A stretch of 64,000 nucleotides of DNA from Enterobacter asburiae (GCF_024599655.1 NZ_CP102247.1:682001-746000); one strand, 5' to 3'. Positions 33,163 to 48,249 are shown, counted from the first letter of the stretch. Translations and numbers: made by a program. Notes: a model not told the origin generated them from the letters alone.

Positions 33163-34404
33163 TTAACCGCGCAGTGCGTTCTTCGCTAAACGCGCGTCTT
33201 CCGCCTGACAGGCCGCTGCGGTAAACAGCACGTCGGTAGAGGAGTTCAGCGCGGTTTCGCAGGAGTCCTGCAGGACGCCGATGATAAAGCCGACGGCCAC
33301 AACCTGCATCGCAATCTCGTTCGGGATACCGAACATATTACATGCCAGGGGGATCAGCAGCAGCGAACCGCCCGCCACGCCGGATGCGCCACAGGCACAC
33401 AGCGACGCCACAACGCTCAGCAGCAGCGCGGTTGGCAGATCGACAGGAATGCCCAGCGTATGCACCGCCGCCAGCGTCAGCACGGTAATGGTGATCGCCG
33501 CACCCGCCATGTTCACGGTTGCGCCCAGCGGGATCGACACGGAGTAGGTATCGCGGTCCAGGTTCAGCTTCTCCGCCAGCGCCATGTTAACCGGAATGTT
33601 CGCCGCAGAGCTGCGGGTGAAGAAGGCGTAAACGCCGCTCTCGCGCAGGCAGGTCAGCACCAGCGGATACGGGTTGCGGCGGATCTGCCAGAACACCAGC
33701 AGAGGGTTGATCACCAGCGCCACCAGCAGCATACAGCCGACCAGCACAACCAGCAGCTGCGCGTAGCCCCACAGCGCGGCGAAACCGGTGGTCGCAAGCG
33801 TGGAGGAGACCAGACCGAAAATCCCGATTGGTGCAAAGCGAATCACCAGCTTCACCATAAAGGTCACGGCGTTGGACATATCGTTCACCAGGTTTTTCGT
33901 GGTGTCGTTACCGTGACGCAGTGCGAAGCCCAGACCAATCGCCCAGACCAGGATGCCAATGTAGTTTCCGCTCATCAGCGCGGTGATGGGGTTAGAGACC
34001 ATGCTCATCAGCAGGCCGCGAAGCACTTCTACAATGCCGGATGGCGGCGTGATATCGCCGGCTGCGCTGGTCAGATGTAGTGTGGACGGGAACAGGAAGC
34101 TGAACACCACAGCGGTTAAGGCCGCAGAGAAGGTTCCCAGAAGATACAGGAACAGAATAGGGCGAATGTTGGTTTTTTGTCCGTGCTGGTGGTTGGCGAT
34201 AGACGCCATAACCAGCATCAGAACCAGAACCGGCGCGACCGCTTTAAGTGCGCCGACGAACAGCGTCCCGAGCAGCCCCGTGGCTTCCGCTGCAGGTTTT
34301 GAGACCATGGCCAGCAGAATACCTAGTACCAGTCCTACCAGAATTTGTTTAACCAGGCTGCCCTGCGCCAGGCGCGCAAAAAGCCCTGTCGATTGTGTGC
34401 TCAT
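33163..34404 (-). CDS. sstT: Serine/threonine:Na+ symporter SstT
   Basis: 413 aa, DAACS (SLC1-like) family. Multi-helix inner-membrane protein with re-entrant-loop motifs: [20 protein letters not shown] (HP1 serine-rich loop) and [20 protein letters not shown] (NMDGT-like motif). It takes up L-serine and L-threonine with Na+. Length matches E. coli SstT (414 aa). Confidence 0.95.
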   Translation of the reverse strand: MSTQSTGLFARLAQGSLVKQILVGLVLGILLAMVSKPAAEATGLLGTLFVGALKAVAPVLVLMLVMASIANHQHGQKTNIRPILFLYLLGTFSAALTAVVFSFLFPSTLHLTSAAGDITPPSGIVEVLRGLLMSMVSNPITALMSGNYIGILVWAIGLGFALRHGNDTTKNLVNDMSNAVTFMVKLVIRFAPIGIFGLVSSTLATTGFAALWGYAQLLVVLVGCMLLVALVINPLLVFWQIRRNPYPLVLTCLRESGVYAFFTRSSAANIPVNMALAEKLNLDRDTYSVSIPLGATVNMAGAAITITVLTLAAVHTLGIPVDLPTALLLSVVASLCACGASGVAGGSLLLIPLACNMFGIPNEIAMQVVAVGFIIGVLQDSCETALNSSTDVLFTAAACQAEDARLAKNALRG

Positions 34405-34585
34405 ACATTATTCCTGAGTGAAATTGCGTTCCATTCCGAATGTGCTCTAAGTCACATTTATGTCCGGATGTAAGTAAATGTTTGCCTGGTCGAGTATAGG
34501 GAATGCGCGAAAGGAGGGAAGCGTAAAATGCTGGATTTTACGTGTTGCATCATATTTTTTAACTGCTTCGTTACAAAAGTGTGTT

Positions 34586-34640
34586 CACCCTCTCCCTGTG
34601 GGAGAGGGCCGGGGTGAGGGCATCAGGCCGCACCGAACGT
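34586..34640. repeat. Palindrome (copy 5) between sstT and alx
   Basis: CACCCTCTCCCTGTGGGAGA then GGGCCGGGGTGAGGGCATCA. Here the unit reads in the opposite orientation to the copy at 24363. Read on the minus strand it follows the alx stop and precedes sstT. Confidence 0.75.
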
Positions 34641-34641
34641 T

Positions 34642-35610
34642 TTACTCCACCTGCTGCTTCTTATCGTGCTGGCGGTTAACCCAGGTATTGATAATCAGCG
34701 TCACGATCAGAATGCCAAACACCACGCCGAGCGAAATGGCGATCGGGATATGGTAGAAATCGACGATCAGCATCTTGATACCGATAAACACCAGGATCAC
34801 CGACAGACCGTACTTCAGCATTGAGAAGCGCTCCGCCGCGCCCGCCAGCAGGAAGTACATCGCACGCAGGCCGAGGATGGCGAACAGGTTTGAGGTCAGG
34901 ACGATGAACGGGTCGGTGGTCACCGCGAAGATCGCCGGAATGCTGTCCACCGCGAAAATCACGTCGCTCAGCTCAACCAGAATCAGCACCAGCAGCAGCG
35001 GGGTGGCAAACAGCAGGCCGTTCTTGCGCACGAAGAAATGCTCGCTCTCAATCTTGTCGGTCATGCGCAGATGCCCACGGATCCACTTCACCAGCGGGCG
35101 ATCGCCAATCGCGGAGCCGTCCTCTTTCGCCAGCGCCATTTTGACCCCGGTGAACAGCAGGAAAGCGCCGAAGACGTACAGCAGCCATTCGAACTGGGTG
35201 ATCAGCCAGCTGCCGGCGAAGATCATGATGGTACGCAGAACAATGGCACCCAGCACGCCGTAGACCAGCACGCGGCGCTGCAGGGCCGCAGGCACGGCAA
35301 AGTAGCTGAACAGCATCAGCCAGACGAAGACGTTATCGACCGCCAGGGCTTTTTCAATCAGATAACCGGTGAGGAAGGCGAGCGCCTGAGGATCGGCCAC
35401 CGCGCGGCCTTCGGTCGAGGCCAGATACCACCAGAAGGCGGCACAGAAGAGCAGGGAGAGGGTGACCCACACCAGAGACCAGGCCGCAGCCTGTTTGATG
35501 CTCATGCCGTGTGCGCCGCGACGCCCCTGCAAAAAGAGGTCGATCGCCAGCATGATGAGCACGACAACCGCGAATCCGCCCCACAACATTGGAGTGCCGA
35601 CAGAATGCAT
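34642..35610 (-). CDS. alx: TerC-family membrane protein Alx (manganese export)
   Basis: 322 aa from [20 protein letters not shown]; start chosen by match to E. coli Alx (321 aa). TerC family, about nine membrane helices, with the conserved acidic motifs [16 protein letters not shown] and [20 protein letters not shown] that form the metal site. Alx lowers cytosolic Mn2+ and is induced at high pH and by Mn2+ through its leader RNA, which is present upstream. Confidence 0.95.
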   Translation of the reverse strand: MHSVGTPMLWGGFAVVVLIMLAIDLFLQGRRGAHGMSIKQAAAWSLVWVTLSLLFCAAFWWYLASTEGRAVADPQALAFLTGYLIEKALAVDNVFVWLMLFSYFAVPAALQRRVLVYGVLGAIVLRTIMIFAGSWLITQFEWLLYVFGAFLLFTGVKMALAKEDGSAIGDRPLVKWIRGHLRMTDKIESEHFFVRKNGLLFATPLLLVLILVELSDVIFAVDSIPAIFAVTTDPFIVLTSNLFAILGLRAMYFLLAGAAERFSMLKYGLSVILVFIGIKMLIVDFYHIPIAISLGVVFGILIVTLIINTWVNRQHDKKQQVE

Positions 35611-35637
35611 ACTATTTTCCTTACACATAAAAAACAA

Positions 35638-35802
35638 AAACGGCCATGGTCAGAAGACGATAGCCGTTAGCTTTTTATGCATAGACCTCGCCTTCCGGCA
35701 AGGTCTCACTTACAACCACGAGGGTTGCCCGGCGACCGGATGCGCGTTTAACGCATCGTAATGACGATCCACCGGCGAAGAAGTTACTCCCCTTTGCAGG
35801 TA
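35638..35802 (-). promoter_or_regulatory. yybP-ykoY (Mn2+/pH) riboswitch leader of alx
   Basis: On the minus strand from about 35802: GTTACCTGCAAAGGGGAGTA, the conserved yybP-ykoY 5' element, then GTGGTTGTAAGTGAGACCTT with the hairpin GACCTTGCCGGAAGGCGAGGTC, ending near GCATAAAAAG. Next to it AACGGC...GGCCGTTTTTG (about 35638-35668) can form a terminator-like hairpin before the alx start. In E. coli the same leader (PRE/sraF) senses Mn2+ and alkaline pH. Exact ends are approximate. Confidence 0.85.
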
Positions 35803-35860
35803 ACAAAATATGTCAGACCATCGGTTTCGTCAATGGTCTGCGCCGTTTCATTACACAGCT

Positions 35861-36859
35861 TTACGCGATCGCTTCCGCGCCTACGCCGTCTGCCGGGAAC
35901 ACCACGCCGGTCTGGCGGCGGATCTCCGTTTGCAGCTTCGCCGTGGTGCGGCTTACCGCGAGGCCTGGGTGATTCACTTCGTTGTCTTCCACCAGACGGG
36001 CGAAGACCTCTGCCTCATAGAGCATAGTGTTAATATGCTGAGGCTGCGTCAGCTCCTGCGCTTTGCCGCCGCGCGGCACAAAGCTCACTTTCTGGCACTC
36101 GGAGATCTTCTCGATAACCAGCGAGCCCGCTTCGCCCTGAATTTCGCTAGGCAGCACGGAATCGCTCACCTTGGAGTGCTGCAGCGTGACGCTGAAATCA
36201 CCGTAGTCCAGCACCGCTAAGCCGTGCGCATCCACGCCGCTCTCCAGCAGGCTGGCGGTGGCGGTCACGCCGTGCGGTTCGCCCCACAGCGCCACTGCGG
36301 AGGCAAGGCAGTAGAAGCCGATATCCATAATCGAGCCGTTCGAGAAGGCCGGGTTAAAGGTGTTCGGGTTTTCGCCGTCCAGGTAGCGCTGGTAGCGCGA
36401 CGAGTACTGGCAGTAGTTGATAAAGGCTTTACGCACTTTGCCAATTTTCGGCAGGGACTGCTGCAGCAGCAGGAAATTCGGCAGGCTGGCGGTTTTGAAC
36501 GCTTCGAACAGCACCACCTGGTTTTCGCGGGCAAGCGCAATGGCCGCTTCCACTTCCTGGATATTTGACGCCAGCGGCTTCTCGCAAATCACATGCTTTT
36601 TGTGGCTGAGAAATAGCTTTGTCTGCGGGAAGTGCAGGGAGTTCGGGCTGGCGATATACACCGCATCAATGGCGTCGCTTTGCGCCATCTCATCAAGCGA
36701 AGTGAAGAGATGCTCAACGAGGTAGTCGTTAGCAAAACTCTGCGCCTGCTCAAGGCTGCGGGAATAGACTGCGGTAAGTTTAAGTTTGCCGGTTTCGTGG
36801 GCGGCGTCGACGAACTGGCGTGTGATCCAGTTCGTACCAATGACTGCGAAACGTATCAT
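35861..36859 (-). CDS. ygjR: Gfo/Idh/MocA-family oxidoreductase YgjR
   Basis: 332 aa. N-terminal Rossmann fold (FAVIGTNWITRQFVDAAHET) with the conserved EKP motif (VICEKPLASN), then a substrate domain with FNPAFSNGSIMDIGFYCLAS. Close to E. coli YgjR, slightly longer at its C-terminus. NAD(P)-dependent sugar or polyol dehydrogenase by family; the substrate is unknown. Transcribed alone. Confidence 0.92.
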   Translation of the reverse strand: MIRFAVIGTNWITRQFVDAAHETGKLKLTAVYSRSLEQAQSFANDYLVEHLFTSLDEMAQSDAIDAVYIASPNSLHFPQTKLFLSHKKHVICEKPLASNIQEVEAAIALARENQVVLFEAFKTASLPNFLLLQQSLPKIGKVRKAFINYCQYSSRYQRYLDGENPNTFNPAFSNGSIMDIGFYCLASAVALWGEPHGVTATASLLESGVDAHGLAVLDYGDFSVTLQHSKVSDSVLPSEIQGEAGSLVIEKISECQKVSFVPRGGKAQELTQPQHINTMLYEAEVFARLVEDNEVNHPGLAVSRTTAKLQTEIRRQTGVVFPADGVGAEAIA

Positions 36860-36929
36860 AAACGTTTACGTACTCCGTAGCGGGGAACCTTTAGCCACTG
36901 TAGCACGTCATCATGACAATTCGCGTGCG

Positions 36930-37436
36930 CTATTCCGCATTACTATTTAACGATAAATGCGTAAGCCATAGCCGGGTATCAAACTCCAGCTGGTGGTACT
37001 GCGGCTCCATGTGGCAGCACAGGGAATAGAACGCTTTGTCGTGCTCTTTCTCTTTCAGGTGCGCCAGCTCATGAACGACGATCATCCGCAGAAAGGCTTC
37101 CGGCGCGTTACGGAAAACCGTCGCGACGCGGATTTCGGCCTTCGCCTTCAGCTTGCCGCCCTGCACGCGGGAGATGGCGGTGTGCAGGCCGAGCGCGTTT
37201 TTCAGCACGTGGATCTTGTTGTCGTACATCACCTTGTTGATCGGCGGGGCGCTCTTCAGATACCGGCTTTTCAGATCCTGCGTATACTGCCAGAGGGCCT
37301 TATCGGTCGCGAAATCGTGCGTGCCGGGGTAACGTTTTTCCAGCACCGCGCCGAGCTTCTGCTCGGCAATCAGGCTGCGAACCTGAGTCAGTAAATGCTC
37401 CGGATAGCCCTGGAGATAAGTAAGTTGGTTCATCAA
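36930..37436 (-). CDS. ygjP: YgjP-like metal-dependent hydrolase
   Basis: 168 aa. WLM/M48-like zinc-binding motif [12 protein letters not shown], with H122, E123, H126 and H132. [20 protein letters not shown] is also conserved in E. coli YgjP. YgjP has been described as a UTP pyrophosphatase in E. coli; its zincin-like fold suggests a hydrolase. Cytosolic; no signal peptide. Divergent from rlmG with 80 bp between. Confidence 0.9.
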   Translation of the reverse strand: MMNQLTYLQGYPEHLLTQVRSLIAEQKLGAVLEKRYPGTHDFATDKALWQYTQDLKSRYLKSAPPINKVMYDNKIHVLKNALGLHTAISRVQGGKLKAKAEIRVATVFRNAPEAFLRMIVVHELAHLKEKEHDKAFYSLCCHMEPQYHQLEFDTRLWLTHLSLNSNAE

Positions 37437-37516
37437 AAGCCCAAATTAATGCGAAAACGGGTATACTCACGCACCCTTTTCAGGGATACGCCAAATTTTA
37501 CCATTCAGGAGGGCCG

Positions 37517-38653
37517 ATGAGCCACTTAGACAACGGTTTCCGTTCACTCAACCTTAAACGTTTCCCGGAAACGGACGACGTTAACCCGCTCATGGCGTGG
37601 GAAGCGGCGGATGAATATCTGCTGCAGCAGTTGGATGAAACTGAAATCCGCGGCCCGGTTTTGATCCTGAATGACGCATTTGGCGCGCTGGGCTGCGCCC
37701 TGGCGGAACACACGCCTTACAGCATCGGCGATTCCTACCTGAGCGAGCTGGCGACGCGTGAAAACCTGCGCCATAACGATATCGAAGAGTCCAGCGTGAA
37801 GTTCCTCGACAGTACCGCGGACTACCCGCAGGCGCCGGGCGTGGTGCTGATCAAAGTGCCAAAAACCATGGCGCTGCTGGAGCAGCAGCTGCGCGCGCTG
37901 CGCAAGGTCGTGACGCCGGAAACGCGCATTATCGCGGGTGCCAAAGCGCGCGATATTCACACCTCGACGCTGGAGCTGTTCGAGAAAGTCCTCGGCCCGA
38001 CCACCACCACGCTGGCCTGGAAAAAAGCGCGCCTGATCAACTGTACCTTCAGCGCACCGGAGCTGGCCGACGCGCCGGAGACGCTGAGCTGGAAGCTGGA
38101 AGGGACCGACTGGACCATCCACAACCATGCGAACGTCTTCTCCCGTACCGGTCTGGATATCGGGGCGCGTTTCTTTATGGAACATCTGCCGGAAAATCTG
38201 GAAGGTGAGATTGTCGATCTGGGCTGTGGTAACGGCGTGATTGGCCTGACGCTGCTGGCGAAGAACCCGGACGCCAGCGTGGTGTTCAGCGACGAGTCGC
38301 CGATGGCGGTGGCCTCCAGCCGTCTGAACGTGGAAACCAACATGCCGGAAGCGCTGGACCGCTGCGAGTTTATGATCAACAACGCGCTGTCTGGCGTAGA
38401 GCCGTTCCGCTTCAACGCGGTGTTCTGCAACCCGCCGTTCCACCAGAAGCACGCCCTGACGGATAACGTCGCGTGGGAGATGTTCCACCACGCGCGCCGC
38501 TGCCTGAAAATCAACGGCGAGCTGTATATCGTGGCGAACCGTCACCTGGACTACTTCCACAAGCTGAAGAAGATTTTCGGCAACTGCGTCACCGTTGCGA
38601 CCAATAACAAGTTCGTGGTGCTGAAAGCGGTGAAGCTGGGGCGTCGTCGGTAA
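37517..38653 (+). CDS. rlmG: 23S rRNA (guanine-1835-N2)-methyltransferase RlmG
   Basis: 378 aa, as in E. coli YgjO/RlmG. The N-terminal half is a degenerate methyltransferase-like domain, and the C-terminal half is the active SAM domain with [18 protein letters not shown] (motif I) and [12 protein letters not shown] (NPPF motif IV). It methylates G1835 of 23S rRNA. Ribosome site GGAGG at about 37508-37512. Confidence 0.96.
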   Translation: MSHLDNGFRSLNLKRFPETDDVNPLMAWEAADEYLLQQLDETEIRGPVLILNDAFGALGCALAEHTPYSIGDSYLSELATRENLRHNDIEESSVKFLDSTADYPQAPGVVLIKVPKTMALLEQQLRALRKVVTPETRIIAGAKARDIHTSTLELFEKVLGPTTTTLAWKKARLINCTFSAPELADAPETLSWKLEGTDWTIHNHANVFSRTGLDIGARFFMEHLPENLEGEIVDLGCGNGVIGLTLLAKNPDASVVFSDESPMAVASSRLNVETNMPEALDRCEFMINNALSGVEPFRFNAVFCNPPFHQKHALTDNVAWEMFHHARRCLKINGELYIVANRHLDYFHKLKKIFGNCVTVATNNKFVVLKAVKLGRRR

Positions 38654-38662
38654 GATTGTTTT

Positions 38663-38729
38663 GCCTGGCGGCGCTTCGCTTGCACAGGCCTACGGTTTTG
38701 TAGGCCCGGTAAGCGCAGCGCCACCGGGC
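38663..38729. repeat. REP pair between rlmG and fadH
   Basis: A degenerate unit GCCTGGCGGCGCTTCGCTTG then CACAGGCCTAC (38663-38693), and an intact unit GTAGGCCCGGTAAGCGCAGC then GCCACCGGGC (38700-38729), in inverted arrangement between convergent genes. Confidence 0.8.
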
Positions 38730-38735
38730 AATGTT

Positions 38736-40799
<2,064 letters not shown>

Positions 40800-40871
40800 T
40801 TACTAATTTAGCCAGCGGCAGCGGAAAGGTAAAAGCGGGATCGAATGATTGTGATAGATCTCAAAGAACTT

Positions 40872-40940
40872 CCCCGGTGGCGCTGCGCTTACCGGGGCTA
40901 CAAAACCGTAGGCCGGATAAGCGCAGCGCCATCCGGCGTA
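40872..40940. repeat. REP pair between fadH and lsrK
   Basis: CCCCGGTGGCGCTGCGCTTA then CCGGGGCTAC at 40872-40901 and GTAGGCCGGATAAGCGCAGC then GCCATCCGGC at 40908-40938, inverted to each other. Confidence 0.85.
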
Positions 40941-40942
40941 TT

Positions 40943-42523
40943 TTACGGCGCCGTCGCGCGCGCTAGCCCCGGTGCCTGCCACATCGATGTCGTCAGCCCG
41001 CTGTCCACCAGCCCAAGCTGGTCCGCGTAAACCGCCTGCCATTTCTGCATCATGCCGTCGTACAGCTCGCGGTGCTGCGGGTTCGGCGTGAACTCGCGGC
41101 TCCATTTCACCAGGCGCTCGCCCGTCGAGGCCATATCCGCAAACAGCCCCGCGCCAGCACCTGCCGCGATGGCGCAGCCGAGCGCCGTCGCCTCTTTCAC
41201 TTCCGGCACGCGCACCGGCAGCCCGGTGACGTCGCTTAAGATCTGGCTCCACAGGGCGCCCTTAGCCCCGCCGCCCGCAAACACCAGGCTCTCAAACGTC
41301 ACGCCGGAGAAGCGCGAAATTTGCGCCAGGTTGCAGGCCGAGACGATCGCCGCATTCTCCTCCAGAGCGCGGAACAGCGTCGCTTTGTTGCACTTTTCCG
41401 GGTCGATGGAGAGGTTAATAAACGACGGCGCCGCGTGGTACCACTGCTTAAAATGCATCGCGTCGGAGAAGATCGGCATTACCCCGTGGGAGCCTGCCGG
41501 TACGCGGCTCGCCATCTCTTCCAGCAGGGAGTAGGTGTCCATCCCCATCCGCTCGGCAATCAGCTTTTCCTCCGCGCAGAAGGCGTCGCGGAACCAGCGC
41601 ATGGTCAGCCCAGTGAAGAAGCTGATCGACTCCGCCTGCGCCATGCCGGGAATAACGTGCGGGTTCACGCGGATGTTCATCTCGGGGTCGGTGCGCACCT
41701 GCGGCAGGTTCACCACCTGCTGCCAGAAGGTGCCGCCCAGCACCGCCGTTTGCCCGGCGCGGACCACGCCCAGCCCCAGACAGCCCAGCTGTACGTCGCC
41801 GCCGCCCATCACTACCGGGGTACCTTCGCGCAGGCCGCTCTGCAGCGCGGCCTCTCTGGTGACAGCGCCCAGCACGGTGCCGGTCTCTTTCACCGGAGAG
41901 AGGATATCGGCGCGCAGCCCGGCCATGTCGAGCAGCGCCGGGCGCCAGTCGCGGGAGAAGAGATCCAGCATGCCCGTCGTGCCTGCGTTCGACGGATCAA
42001 CCGCCAGCTCGCCGGAGAGCTTCGCCGCCAGCCAGTCGCTGATCATGGTGATGGTCGCGGCCTTGCGGTAAATATCCGGACGATGGTGCGCCAGCCACAG
42101 CAGGCGCGGCATGGCGCTCAGCGCCAGCGTCTGGCCGGAAACCTCATACACTTCGGATTCAAAGCGGTCGTCGTGGATCTCTTTGAGTTCGGCCACCTCG
42201 CGGCTGGCGCGGGCGTCGACGTTGGCGCAGGCCCAGATGGCCTCGCCGTTGCTGTCATAGAGCACAATGCCTTCGCGCATCGAGCAGCATGCAACGGACT
42301 GAATATCCGCCGCGCTCAGGCGCGCACGCTCCAGCGCCTGATGAATGCACCGGCAGGCCAGCTGCCAGTTGGTCTCGAGGTCGAACTCCATCGACCCCGG
42401 CACGTTCTCCACGCTCAGGTGCTTCCACTCGGCCTGACCGACGGCAATCTGGTTGCCCTGTAAATCGAAAATAACGGCGCGAACGCTGCCTGTCCCTGCA
42501 TCTAACGCTAAAAGGTAACTCAT
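40943..42523 (-). CDS. lsrK: Autoinducer-2 kinase LsrK
   Basis: 526 aa, FGGY carbohydrate kinase family: [20 protein letters not shown] at the N-terminus (phosphate 1 motif) and [20 protein letters not shown] (adenosine motif). It phosphorylates imported AI-2 (DPD) so that phospho-AI-2 can bind LsrR. Orientation and order (lsrK-lsrR divergent from lsrACDBFG) are the standard enterobacterial locus. Confidence 0.95.
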   Translation of the reverse strand: MSYLLALDAGTGSVRAVIFDLQGNQIAVGQAEWKHLSVENVPGSMEFDLETNWQLACRCIHQALERARLSAADIQSVACCSMREGIVLYDSNGEAIWACANVDARASREVAELKEIHDDRFESEVYEVSGQTLALSAMPRLLWLAHHRPDIYRKAATITMISDWLAAKLSGELAVDPSNAGTTGMLDLFSRDWRPALLDMAGLRADILSPVKETGTVLGAVTREAALQSGLREGTPVVMGGGDVQLGCLGLGVVRAGQTAVLGGTFWQQVVNLPQVRTDPEMNIRVNPHVIPGMAQAESISFFTGLTMRWFRDAFCAEEKLIAERMGMDTYSLLEEMASRVPAGSHGVMPIFSDAMHFKQWYHAAPSFINLSIDPEKCNKATLFRALEENAAIVSACNLAQISRFSGVTFESLVFAGGGAKGALWSQILSDVTGLPVRVPEVKEATALGCAIAAGAGAGLFADMASTGERLVKWSREFTPNPQHRELYDGMMQKWQAVYADQLGLVDSGLTTSMWQAPGLARATAP

Positions 42524-42557
42524 GAGCTTGCCTCGTTGTTAGCGCAGGGCAACCCCG

Positions 42558-43526
42558 TTACGTCAGGGCCAGCACCGCGCGGGCTGTCGTCTCCTCCGTC
42601 ACCAGGCCATTGATACGGCGACCCTTCAGTGCGGCATAAATCGCATCGGCTTTCTCTTCCCCTCCGGCCACGCCAACGATGGTGGGCAGCTGCGCCAGTT
42701 CATCGAGCGTGACGCCCAGCAGTTCTTTGTGGATCTCCAGCTCCTCAACGCACTCGCCCTCGGCATTGAGGAAATAGCCGAGAATGTCGCCGACCGCCCC
42801 TTTGCGGGCGTACATCAGCTGTTCACCTTCGCTGATATAGCCGGATCGCAGTATCGTCGCGTCACGGCGCTGGTTCACCGAACCAATGCCGACTACCGCC
42901 ACGTCGGCGGCGGTGGCGGCGAGGATCACGTCCCGCACGCTGGTTTCACGTTTTAAGATCCCGGCCACCTCGGCGGATGACACACGAAGCGGGGCGGGGA
43001 TCATGCTGACGCTGCAGGCCGCGTCCAACTGGCCGATACCGGTCATATACGGCCCGACGCCGCCGGAGAGCGTCACCAGGCGGACCTGCTGCGAGCTGAT
43101 AAAGCCGCTCAGGTGCTGCAGGCTGCTCATGGTGGTTTCACCAAACCCCACCGCCAGCAGCTGGCCGGGCTCCAGCACGCCCATCAGCGACTGCGCCGCG
43201 CCAATGCCGAGCCGCACGTTCATCGGCGGCGTATTTAACGCGGGCATCACGCGCACCAGCTTCAGGCCAAAGCGCTGCTGTAGCTCGGTTTCCAGCGCCA
43301 GGCAGCCCTCGTAGCGGGAGTTGATCTGCACGCGGATCACCCCGGACTGACGGCCCTTCTCCAGCAGGCGAGAAATCTTCAAACGCGGCAGCCCGAGCCG
43401 CTCGCCGATGTCGTTCTGGGTCAGCCCGTCGTGGTAGTAGCACCAGGCCACGCGCGCCACCAGTTCCTCTTCCGCCAGTGCCAGCCCGGCAAACCGTCCT
43501 TCTTCCGCAGTGCGTTTATCGCTCAT
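42558..43526 (-). CDS. lsrR: lsr operon repressor LsrR
   Basis: 322 aa from [15 protein letters not shown], preceded by AAGAGTTCAACT. SorC/DeoR-type regulator: helix-turn-helix at about 35-60 ([20 protein letters not shown]) and a sugar-phosphate-binding domain with [11 protein letters not shown] and [15 protein letters not shown]. It represses lsrACDBFG and lsrRK until phospho-AI-2 binds. A longer frame to 43682 starts from GTG inside the control region and is rejected. Confidence 0.93.
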   Translation of the reverse strand: MSDKRTAEEGRFAGLALAEEELVARVAWCYYHDGLTQNDIGERLGLPRLKISRLLEKGRQSGVIRVQINSRYEGCLALETELQQRFGLKLVRVMPALNTPPMNVRLGIGAAQSLMGVLEPGQLLAVGFGETTMSSLQHLSGFISSQQVRLVTLSGGVGPYMTGIGQLDAACSVSMIPAPLRVSSAEVAGILKRETSVRDVILAATAADVAVVGIGSVNQRRDATILRSGYISEGEQLMYARKGAVGDILGYFLNAEGECVEELEIHKELLGVTLDELAQLPTIVGVAGGEEKADAIYAALKGRRINGLVTEETTARAVLALT

Positions 43527-43738
43527 AGTTGAACTCTTATAAAAATTTAGATCATATGTTCGTGATGGCGCGAAGGGAAAGTGTGAGCCACGCGACAAAA
43601 CGGATCTTTTGGATCGATTCTGGTTTATCTGTATCTCAATCGATAAAACTGTGATCCCTGCACGGTTGTAAATATAGTTCACCGTCTACGCTTTTGAACA
43701 TTATTAAATCTAAAAATCATTTGTTCAATAGCGGAGCG
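43527..43738. promoter_or_regulatory. lsrR-lsrA divergent control region
   Basis: 212 bp. TGAACATTATTAAATC...TTGTTCA at about 43695-43727 is an inverted repeat of TGAACA/TGTTCA flanking the lsrA side; ATCATATGTTCGTGAT lies on the lsrR side (43551-43566). Both resemble LsrR half sites. TGTGAGCCACGCGACA at 43582-43597 is a plausible CRP site (8 of 10 consensus bases). The E. coli region is controlled by LsrR and CRP; the sites here are inferred. Confidence 0.6.
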
Positions 43739-45225
43739 ATGATGACCACACTTCTCGACGCGCGAAATATCAGCAAGCAGTTCTCAGGCGTGCCGGTTCT
43801 GAAAGGCATAGATTTCACGCTGCTTGCGGGCCAGGTGCACGCCCTGATGGGCGGAAACGGCGCGGGAAAATCGACGCTGATGAAGATCATCGCCGGGGTC
43901 GAAACGCCGGACAGCGGTGAACTTTCTGTCGAGGGGCAGTCATATGCGCGGCTCACGCCCGTGCAGGCGCACAGGTTAGGCATTTACCTGGTGCCGCAGG
44001 AGCCGCTGCTGTTCCCCAACCTGACGGTGCGGGAAAACATCCTGTTCCGCCTGCCGCGCGAGCGCGATCTGGAACAGCGACTGGCGGACAAACTCCAGCA
44101 ACTGCAGTGCCAGCTTAACCTCGATGCCGCCGCCAGCACTCTGGAAGTGGCGGATCAGCAGATGGTGGAGATCCTGCGCGGGCTGATGCGCAACGCCAGG
44201 ATCCTGATCCTCGACGAACCTACGGCCTCCCTCACGCCGGGCGAAACCGAGCGGCTGTTCCGCCAGATCCGCGCCCTGCAGGCGCTCGGCGTCGGGATTG
44301 TCTTTATCTCGCACAAGCTGCCGGAAATCCGCATGCTTTCCAGCCACGTCTCGGTGATGCGCGACGGCGCGGTAGTGCTGAGCGGCGAAACCGCGCAGTT
44401 TGACGACAGCGCCCTGATCGCCGCCATGACGCCGGTAAGCCGGGAGAAATCCCTCAGCGATACGCAAAAGCTGTGGCTGGCGCTGCCGGGCAACCGCCGC
44501 ACCCAGCCACAGGATTTCCCGGTGCTGCGGGTGGACGATCTCACCGGGGAAGGGTTTATCGATCTCAGCCTTGAGATCTACGCCGGGGAGATCGTCGGCC
44601 TGGCCGGTCTGGTGGGATCCGGGCGCACCGAGTTTGCGGAAACGCTCTACGGCCTGCGGCCGGTACGCGGGGGCCGCGTCTGGCTTGAGAATCAGGAGAT
44701 CACCGGCGAGCCGGTAAGTTCACGCCTGGAAAAAGGGCTGGTCTACCTGCCGGAAGACAGGCAGGTGTCCGGCCTGTTCCTCGACGCGCCGATCCGCTGG
44801 AACACGGTGGCGCTGAACGAGCCGTCGATTTGGCAGCAGCGCAAGCGGGAGTCGGCGGTGGTGGAGCGCTATCACCGGGCGCTGGGGATCAAGCTCAACC
44901 ATGCGGATCAAACCGTGCGCACGCTCTCCGGCGGCAACCAGCAGAAGGTGCTGCTGGCGCGCTGTCTCGAGGCCAACCCTTTACTGCTGATCGTCGATGA
45001 GCCGACGCGCGGGGTGGACGTCTCGGCGCGCGCGGATATCTACCAGCTGATAAAAAGCGTGGCGGCGCAGAACGTGGCGGTGCTGATGATCTCAAGCGAT
45101 CTCGACGAGTTTCCCGGCCTTGCGGACCGGGTGCTGGTGATGCATCAGGGCGTGCTCAGCGGCGAGCTACCGCGCCACGCCGTCAGCCTCGACAGGATGA
45201 TGGCGCTGGCATTCGGAGGGCAATC

Positions 45226-45229
<4 letters not shown>
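43739..45229 (+). CDS. lsrA: AI-2 importer ATPase LsrA
   Basis: 496 aa from the ATG at 43739, with GGAG just upstream (an adjacent ATG at 43742 is possible). Two fused ABC domains of the sugar-importer class: Walker [10 protein letters not shown] (about residues 38-46), Walker [12 protein letters not shown], a second domain with [12 protein letters not shown] in place of a canonical Walker A, signature [12 protein letters not shown], and [12 protein letters not shown]. It powers AI-2 uptake with LsrC, LsrD and LsrB. Overlaps lsrC by 4 nt. Confidence 0.95.
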
Positions 45230-46257
<1,028 letters not shown>

Positions 46258-47235
46258 ATGAGGCTTAACTGGGAAAGCGCGCTGCTGATTTTACTGGTGC
46301 TGGAGATTCTGCTCTTTGGCGCCATCAACCCGCGTATGCTCGACATCAACATGCTGCTGTTCAGCACCAGCGACTTCATCTGCATCGGCATTGTGGCGCT
46401 GCCGCTCACGCTGGTCATCATCAGTGGCGGAATCGACATCTCCCTCGGCTCGACCATCGGCCTGTGCGCCATCGCGCTGGGCGTGATGATGCAGGCGGGG
46501 TGGCCGATGGCGGTCGCCGTTCCATTGACGCTGCTGCTCGGCCTGCTGTGCGGATTATTTAATGCCGCGCTTATTCACTACACCGGCATCAGCCCGCTGG
46601 TGATCACCCTTGGCACCCTCTACCTCTACGGCGGCGGCGCGCTGCTGCTCTCCGGCATGGCGGGCGCGACGGGCTACGAGGGCATCGGCGGCTTCCCGGA
46701 CAGCTTCACGGCGTTCGCTAACCTCACGGTGCTGGGTCTGCCGATCCCGCTGGTGCTGTTCGCGGTGATTACTGTCTTCTTCTGGCTGATTACCCACCGC
46801 GGGCGCTTTGGCCGTCATCTGTTTTTGATCGGCCAGAATCCTCGCGCGGCGCGCTATGCGGCGCTGTCGGTGAACGGCATGCCCTACGCGCTGTACGGGC
46901 TGGTGGGCGTGGCCTCCGCCATTGCCGCGCTGGTGATGGTCTCCTATTTCGGCTCCGCGCGTTCGGATCTGGGGCGCGATTTGCTGATGCCCGCGCTCAC
47001 CGCCGCCGTGCTCGGCGGGGCCAATATCTACGGCGGGTCAGGTTCGGTTGTGGGTACGGCGCTGGCGGCGCTGCTGGTGGGCTACCTGCAGCAGGGTTTA
47101 CAGATGGTCGGCATCCCTAACCAGGTGTCGAGCGCGCTGTCAGGGGCGCTGCTGGTTGTAGTAGTGATGGGACGTTCGCTGAGTCTGCACCGCGAGTGGG
47201 TGCGTTCTCTCTTTAGAAAACTATCCGGAGCGTAA
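46258..47235 (+). CDS. lsrD: AI-2 importer permease LsrD
   Basis: 325 aa, paralog of LsrC; hydrophobic with 8-10 helices. The conserved segment [20 protein letters not shown] and the permease loop [20 protein letters not shown] are visible. Starts on the base after the lsrC stop. Second half of the AI-2 channel. Confidence 0.95.
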   Translation: MRLNWESALLILLVLEILLFGAINPRMLDINMLLFSTSDFICIGIVALPLTLVIISGGIDISLGSTIGLCAIALGVMMQAGWPMAVAVPLTLLLGLLCGLFNAALIHYTGISPLVITLGTLYLYGGGALLLSGMAGATGYEGIGGFPDSFTAFANLTVLGLPIPLVLFAVITVFFWLITHRGRFGRHLFLIGQNPRAARYAALSVNGMPYALYGLVGVASAIAALVMVSYFGSARSDLGRDLLMPALTAAVLGGANIYGGSGSVVGTALAALLVGYLQQGLQMVGIPNQVSSALSGALLVVVVMGRSLSLHREWVRSLFRKLSGA

Positions 47236-47236
47236 G

Positions 47237-48238
47237 ATGAAAACAAAACTGTTCGTCCTGGCAATGGCCCTCAGCTTCGCTTCGGCGCAGGCGGCGGACC
47301 GCATTGCCTTTATCCCGAAGCTGGTGGGCGTGGGCTTTTTCACCAGCGGCGGCAACGGCGCGAAAGAGGCGGGGAAAGATCTCGGCGTGGACGTGACCTA
47401 CGACGGCCCGACCGAGCCGAGCGTCTCGGGCCAGGTGCAGCTCATCAATAACTTCGTTAACCAGGGCTATAACGCCATTATCGTCTCCGCCGTGTCGCCG
47501 GACGGCCTCTGCCCGGCGCTCAAGCGCGCGATGCAGCGCGGCGTCAAGGTGCTGACCTGGGATTCGGACACCAAACCGGAGTGCCGCAGCATCTACATCA
47601 ACCAGGGGACGCCGGAGCAGTTGGGCGGCCTGCTGGTGGAGATGGCGGGCAAGCAGGTCACCAAACCGAACGCTAAAGTGGCGTTCTTCTACTCCAGCCC
47701 CACCGTTACCGACCAGAACCAGTGGGTGAAAGAGGCGAAGGCCAAAATCGAGAAAGATCATCCGCAGTGGCAGATCGTGACGACCCAGTTTGGCTATAAC
47801 GACGCCACCAAATCGTTGCAAACTGCAGAAGGGATCTTAAAAGCGTATCCGGATCTGGATGCGATCATCGCCCCGGACGCCAACGCGCTGCCAGCGGCGG
47901 CGCAGGCGGCGGAAAACCTGAAGCGCGAAGGGGTGGCGATTGTCGGCTTCAGCACGCCGAACGTGATGCGTCCGTACGTTGAGCGCGGCACGGTAAAAGC
48001 CTTCGGCCTGTGGGATGTCGTACAACAGGGCAAAATTGCGGTCAATGTCGCCGATCGCCTGCTGAAAAAAGGCGATCTTAACGTCGGCGACAGCGTGGAC
48101 GTAAAAAATATCGGCGCGCTGAAGGTCGAGCCGAACAGCGTGCAGGGCTACCAGTATGAGGCGAAGGGCAACGGCATCGTGCTGCTGCCGGAGCGCGTAG
48201 TGTTCACCAAAGAGAACATCAGCAAATACGATTTCTGA
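47237..48238 (+). CDS. lsrB: AI-2-binding periplasmic protein LsrB
   Basis: 333 aa with the signal peptide [21 protein letters not shown], then [20 protein letters not shown]. Periplasmic-binding-protein family 1 fold. It catches AI-2 (R-THMF) and delivers it to LsrCD. Binding-site segments known from Salmonella ([28 protein letters not shown]) are present. Starts 1 nt after lsrD. Confidence 0.95.
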   Translation: MKTKLFVLAMALSFASAQAADRIAFIPKLVGVGFFTSGGNGAKEAGKDLGVDVTYDGPTEPSVSGQVQLINNFVNQGYNAIIVSAVSPDGLCPALKRAMQRGVKVLTWDSDTKPECRSIYINQGTPEQLGGLLVEMAGKQVTKPNAKVAFFYSSPTVTDQNQWVKEAKAKIEKDHPQWQIVTTQFGYNDATKSLQTAEGILKAYPDLDAIIAPDANALPAAAQAAENLKREGVAIVGFSTPNVMRPYVERGTVKAFGLWDVVQQGKIAVNVADRLLKKGDLNVGDSVDVKNIGALKVEPNSVQGYQYEAKGNGIVLLPERVVFTKENISKYDF

Positions 48239-48249
48239 CGGGGGAGCAA